DNA from: Toxoplasma gondii ME49
Taxonomy: Eukaryota; Apicomplexa; Conoidasida; Eucoccidiorida; Sarcocystidae
Reading direction: 5' to 3'
DNA: 64,000 bases
Assembly (NCBI RefSeq): GCF_000006565.2
Contig: NC_031475.1
Coordinates: 2,069,190-2,133,189, forward strand
Part shown: piece by piece, positions 61,348 to 64,000 of the stretch
How the letters are laid out: every line of letters begins with the position of its first letter
How positions within the stretch are numbered: the first letter of the stretch is position 1
Position numbers and translations under genes: made by a program
The notes under the pieces: generated by a model
What the model saw: only the letters and a program-made list of their open reading frames with translations
Told to the model about the DNA's origin: nothing
Database searches by the model: none

Positions 61348-64000
61348 ATGAGTCTCGGCAACCTCGAGGCATGCTCCCCTGCGGCAGGGTGTAGGGAAGG
61401 GAGGAAGGTTAATTTCTGCTCAGCAGCAAGTGGACCTGGCAATGAGGGGAACGCAGTGACAAGCCCTTCTGCCTTCCCTTCGTCTACCATGGCGTCTCCG
61501 GTCCTCACTGCCGTGAGCTCTGTGACCACCCCGCCCTGCCAGGGACTAGTTTCCGGGGGTTTGGACATCTCCCCTGTTTGCGGATCGGGGGGCTTGTCTC
61601 CCAGTGCTACCGAGAAACGCACTTCCTTTTTCCAGCCATTCGATGGGGAGATTCCTCGTCCTACCTCCGCGCCGCCTCACCTGGAGAAATCCTCCTCGAC
61701 GCTCTTCGCCTTCCCTCCTAGCGGATCAACCCCCAACCGCCTAATCGATATCCGCTGCGACGAACTGTACCAGGAATTCTACAGGTACGTTTCGCGTTCT
61801 CGTCTTCGAACTAAAATGCGTACTGTTTTCGCGGAAACGCGTTTTCCCAGTCACGTAACAGGTCCCCGGCGGACAGGAGTCCGGACTGCCTCAGTCGCGT
61901 CTGACCCCTTATCCCCGCTACGTTTTCTTAGGTGACACGTGCGCCTTCTTGCTCGGCCCTTCAACTCGTAGTTCATTCTATGGTCGGGATTTTGGACGTC
62001 GTGCCTGTCTGTCAAGGAGAACCACCGTGAGGGGGTCAGGCGACACCCAGAAAAATCTTAGACGCAGACGCACTCAACTGTTTGTCACGTTTGGATGTGG
62101 ATTGATACATGCTTCCCTCCTAGAGCGGCAACACGAGCGGGAACCACCTAATCTCCATGTAACTCTCGAGACACCTTGTATCGTGGAGAGTCCTACACAG
62201 GGTTCACGGATGTTATAGCTATAATAGGGCCTCTTTCGCGTTGGGAGAGAGGCAAGGTGAAAAGCATACTTGAATCCAGCTTCTCAAGTTTACCAGTATT
62301 TCGTTTTTCGTACCCCATGCAACGCTACAGGAGGCTGAGACGTTTCGGGGTAGGAGTCCTGTGTAAGGGGCAGCGACAGCTCAATGGCATGTGGCTCGTG
62401 AGAGGGTGTCCAGCGTATCGATTTGCTGGGAGGTTTTTGCCCTCAGTTCTCGTTACACTGGCGCATGGCGTTGAATACATTCACAGCTAGCACTCTGCGT
62501 AGGCAACCTACGTAGGCGACGCAGCAATTCCTCGTTCCGTTTGTCAACGTTTCTCTCGTAGGAACCTGTCCCAGACGAATCCGAAGCTGCCAAAGCCTTT
62601 GGAAGAGGACCAGTCTTTCCTAGATCTGGCTTCACAGAAGAAAGACCGTCGTCGCAGCACGCGTGCGGCAGGCTACTACAATGGACCCAACCGGGAGATC
62701 CGAGGCGGTACGAGCAGCGCCGCGAACGATGGGATCTCCTGCTGTCCGTCGCTGTCTTCCTCTTTCTCCGCGACCTCTCGCGGCAATGTGGGTGCGGGGG
62801 TAACCCAAGATGAGGAAGAAGGAACGGCTTCCAGGCACCTCCCATCGGCAGCCGCAGTGAACGCAGCGGCTCTCGCGCTAGTCGACGAGTTGCAGCATTG
62901 CCAGGACACTGCAAACTTGGTTTCCACCAGAGCCCTGAGTCTAGCGGTATTGGCTGCAGCAGGGGGCGTCCCAGGGACTTCAGGTCCAGTTGTAGATGGG
63001 GCAGCAAGAGGCGGAGGGAAGGCAGCGGAGGAGACTGAACAGTCGCCAGCCAACTTATCAGCTGCTGCAGCCGCTGCCCTCCTGCAGGACGCGCACGCTG
63101 CCTGGAAAGAATCCGGAGGAAATGCAGCTCTGCTCCCTATGGTGCAAAAATGTAAGCGCCGCGAGCTCGGTCCAGCATGCATGTCTGGCATCTACGGTTG
63201 CTGGCTGTGTGAGAAGCCGCGTCTGTTTGGGATACCACATATTCGCTAAGAAACCTTTTCAGTTTAAGGTGAAGAGTCCTGTTTTTACAGCTTGCACCGT
63301 TGCATTCAGGCACCTGCAGTTATTGTTTATCGCCTTACGTGCTGTGGACCACAGCAAGCCAAACCCTCACGTGGACTCAGGCTCCGATCCACGCGAAACG
63401 TTGCTCGGATATGTCGGAGCTGCGGTCAAGTCATGGAAAACGCATTCTGTACATTGGCATTCGTGGGTTGGGGGACCGACAGCGAGTGGACCATCCAAAT
63501 CAAAGCGAAGCGAGAGTGGACAGGGTCCTTCGCGAGTTCGATGGGGCTATGTGGTAGAGGTGGCTGTTCCTTTGTCACTGGGAGGCGTTTTCGTGAGACG
63601 ATACCTTGCCGGGGGGGGGGCGTGTTTTCTTCAGCGACTAACTGTTCTCCCGTAAATTTTTCATAGAGCGTTTAAACAGTATGTTTCAACGGTCGTCATG
63701 CCTAGGGCGTGGTAGGTGTGGTCAAGAAGGTGTGTTTGAATGCGCTCTGTGGTTTTTTCAGGGACCGAGGCGATTTTGAATCGTTGCCCCGATGCGCAGA
63801 ATGGCGGCCCGAGTCCGACGAGCACAACCACGGGGGTTTCGGGGAGCAACACAACGTCGAGCAGCCACCATTATCAGCAGCGAAGTTCGATAACGACAAG
63901 TTTCTGTTCTGACGGTCCTTCAGGGGACGGCTCTGTGGGTGCTTCCAGTTTGCGTTCCTCTCAGAGAAACCGGTCGCCCCCGCCTGCATCTTCGCCGAAT
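61348..64000 (+). CDS. 5' part of a probable Pumilio/PUF-family RNA-binding protein gene (incomplete)
   Basis: PUF proteins bind 3' UTRs and repress mRNAs. Exon 1 (61348-61784) encodes a Ser/Pro/Gly-rich region ending CDELYQEFYR. The first base of the next exon completes the Arg codon. Exon 2 (62562-63151) starts NLSQTNPKLPKPLEEDQSFL and turns Ala/Ser/Gly-rich. The join YRNLSQTNPKLPKPL resembles the YY..NVNLNPRLPPPL segment found before the repeats in plant and animal Pumilio proteins. After a GTAAGC donor at 63152, a third exon around 63292-63556 is likely, but its frame is not settled. A Ser/Thr/Gln-rich frame from about 63763 (TEAILNRCPDAQNGG, then runs of Ser/Thr) is open to the window end. 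No PUF repeats are visible; they would lie beyond the window. Remembered gene order next to BUD23 and ATG9 also suggests the T. gondii PUF1 ortholog (unverified). An upstream in-frame Met lies at 61258. Confidence 0.5.

Noticed and set aside
1..64000. CRISPR arrays, insertion sequences, rRNA genes or organelle-derived inserts
   Set aside because: No regularly spaced repeats, transposase frames or recognisable rRNA were seen. Short mitochondrial fragments, common in this group, cannot be excluded without a search.

Overview
The window looks like nuclear DNA of a coccidian apicomplexan in the Toxoplasma/Hammondia/Neospora group. The genes are split by many small GT-AG introns, exons carry long Ser-, Glu- and Arg-rich disordered tracts, GC is mid-range, TGCATGC-type motifs recur, and the families are eukaryotic with alveolate features. 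From memory (unverified), the order PUF, BUD23, ..., ATG9, ..., centrin recalls the block that contains T. gondii PUF1, ATG9 and a centrin. The exact species cannot be fixed by reading.

Layout, left to right: a centrin gene on the minus strand (684-3055); head-to-head with it, a mitochondrial-type ribosomal protein uL23 gene on the plus strand (6429-8327); a possible small minus-strand exon (9624-9881); a very large plus-strand gene (11699 to about 23468) joining a bacterial-looking 'FSKDR...VDD' domain to a family-2 glycosyltransferase; converging with it, ATG9 on the minus strand (26734-34548); SEC63 on the minus strand (38125-44255); a small single-pass membrane protein on the minus strand (48761-49468); divergent from it, BUD23, the 18S rRNA guanine-N7 methyltransferase, on the plus strand (54261-58903); and the 5' part of a probable Pumilio-family gene (61348 to the window end).

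Most exon models were checked by splice consensus, reading phase and family conservation. Centrin, uL23, SEC63, BUD23 and the small membrane protein each close into a complete frame. ATG9 has one unresolved junction (about 30.55-31.22 kb), the glycosyltransferase has an uncertain 3' end, and the Pumilio-like gene has an unresolved third exon and runs off the window.

The genes do not form one pathway. They cover cytoskeleton (centrin), mitochondrial translation (uL23), glycosylation, autophagy or apicoplast maintenance (ATG9), ER translocation (SEC63), ribosome biogenesis (BUD23) and probable mRNA control (PUF). The item most worth following up is the glycosyltransferase fusion. TA-rich microsatellites are frequent in the first 41 kb, mostly inside introns, and almost absent from the last 23 kb.
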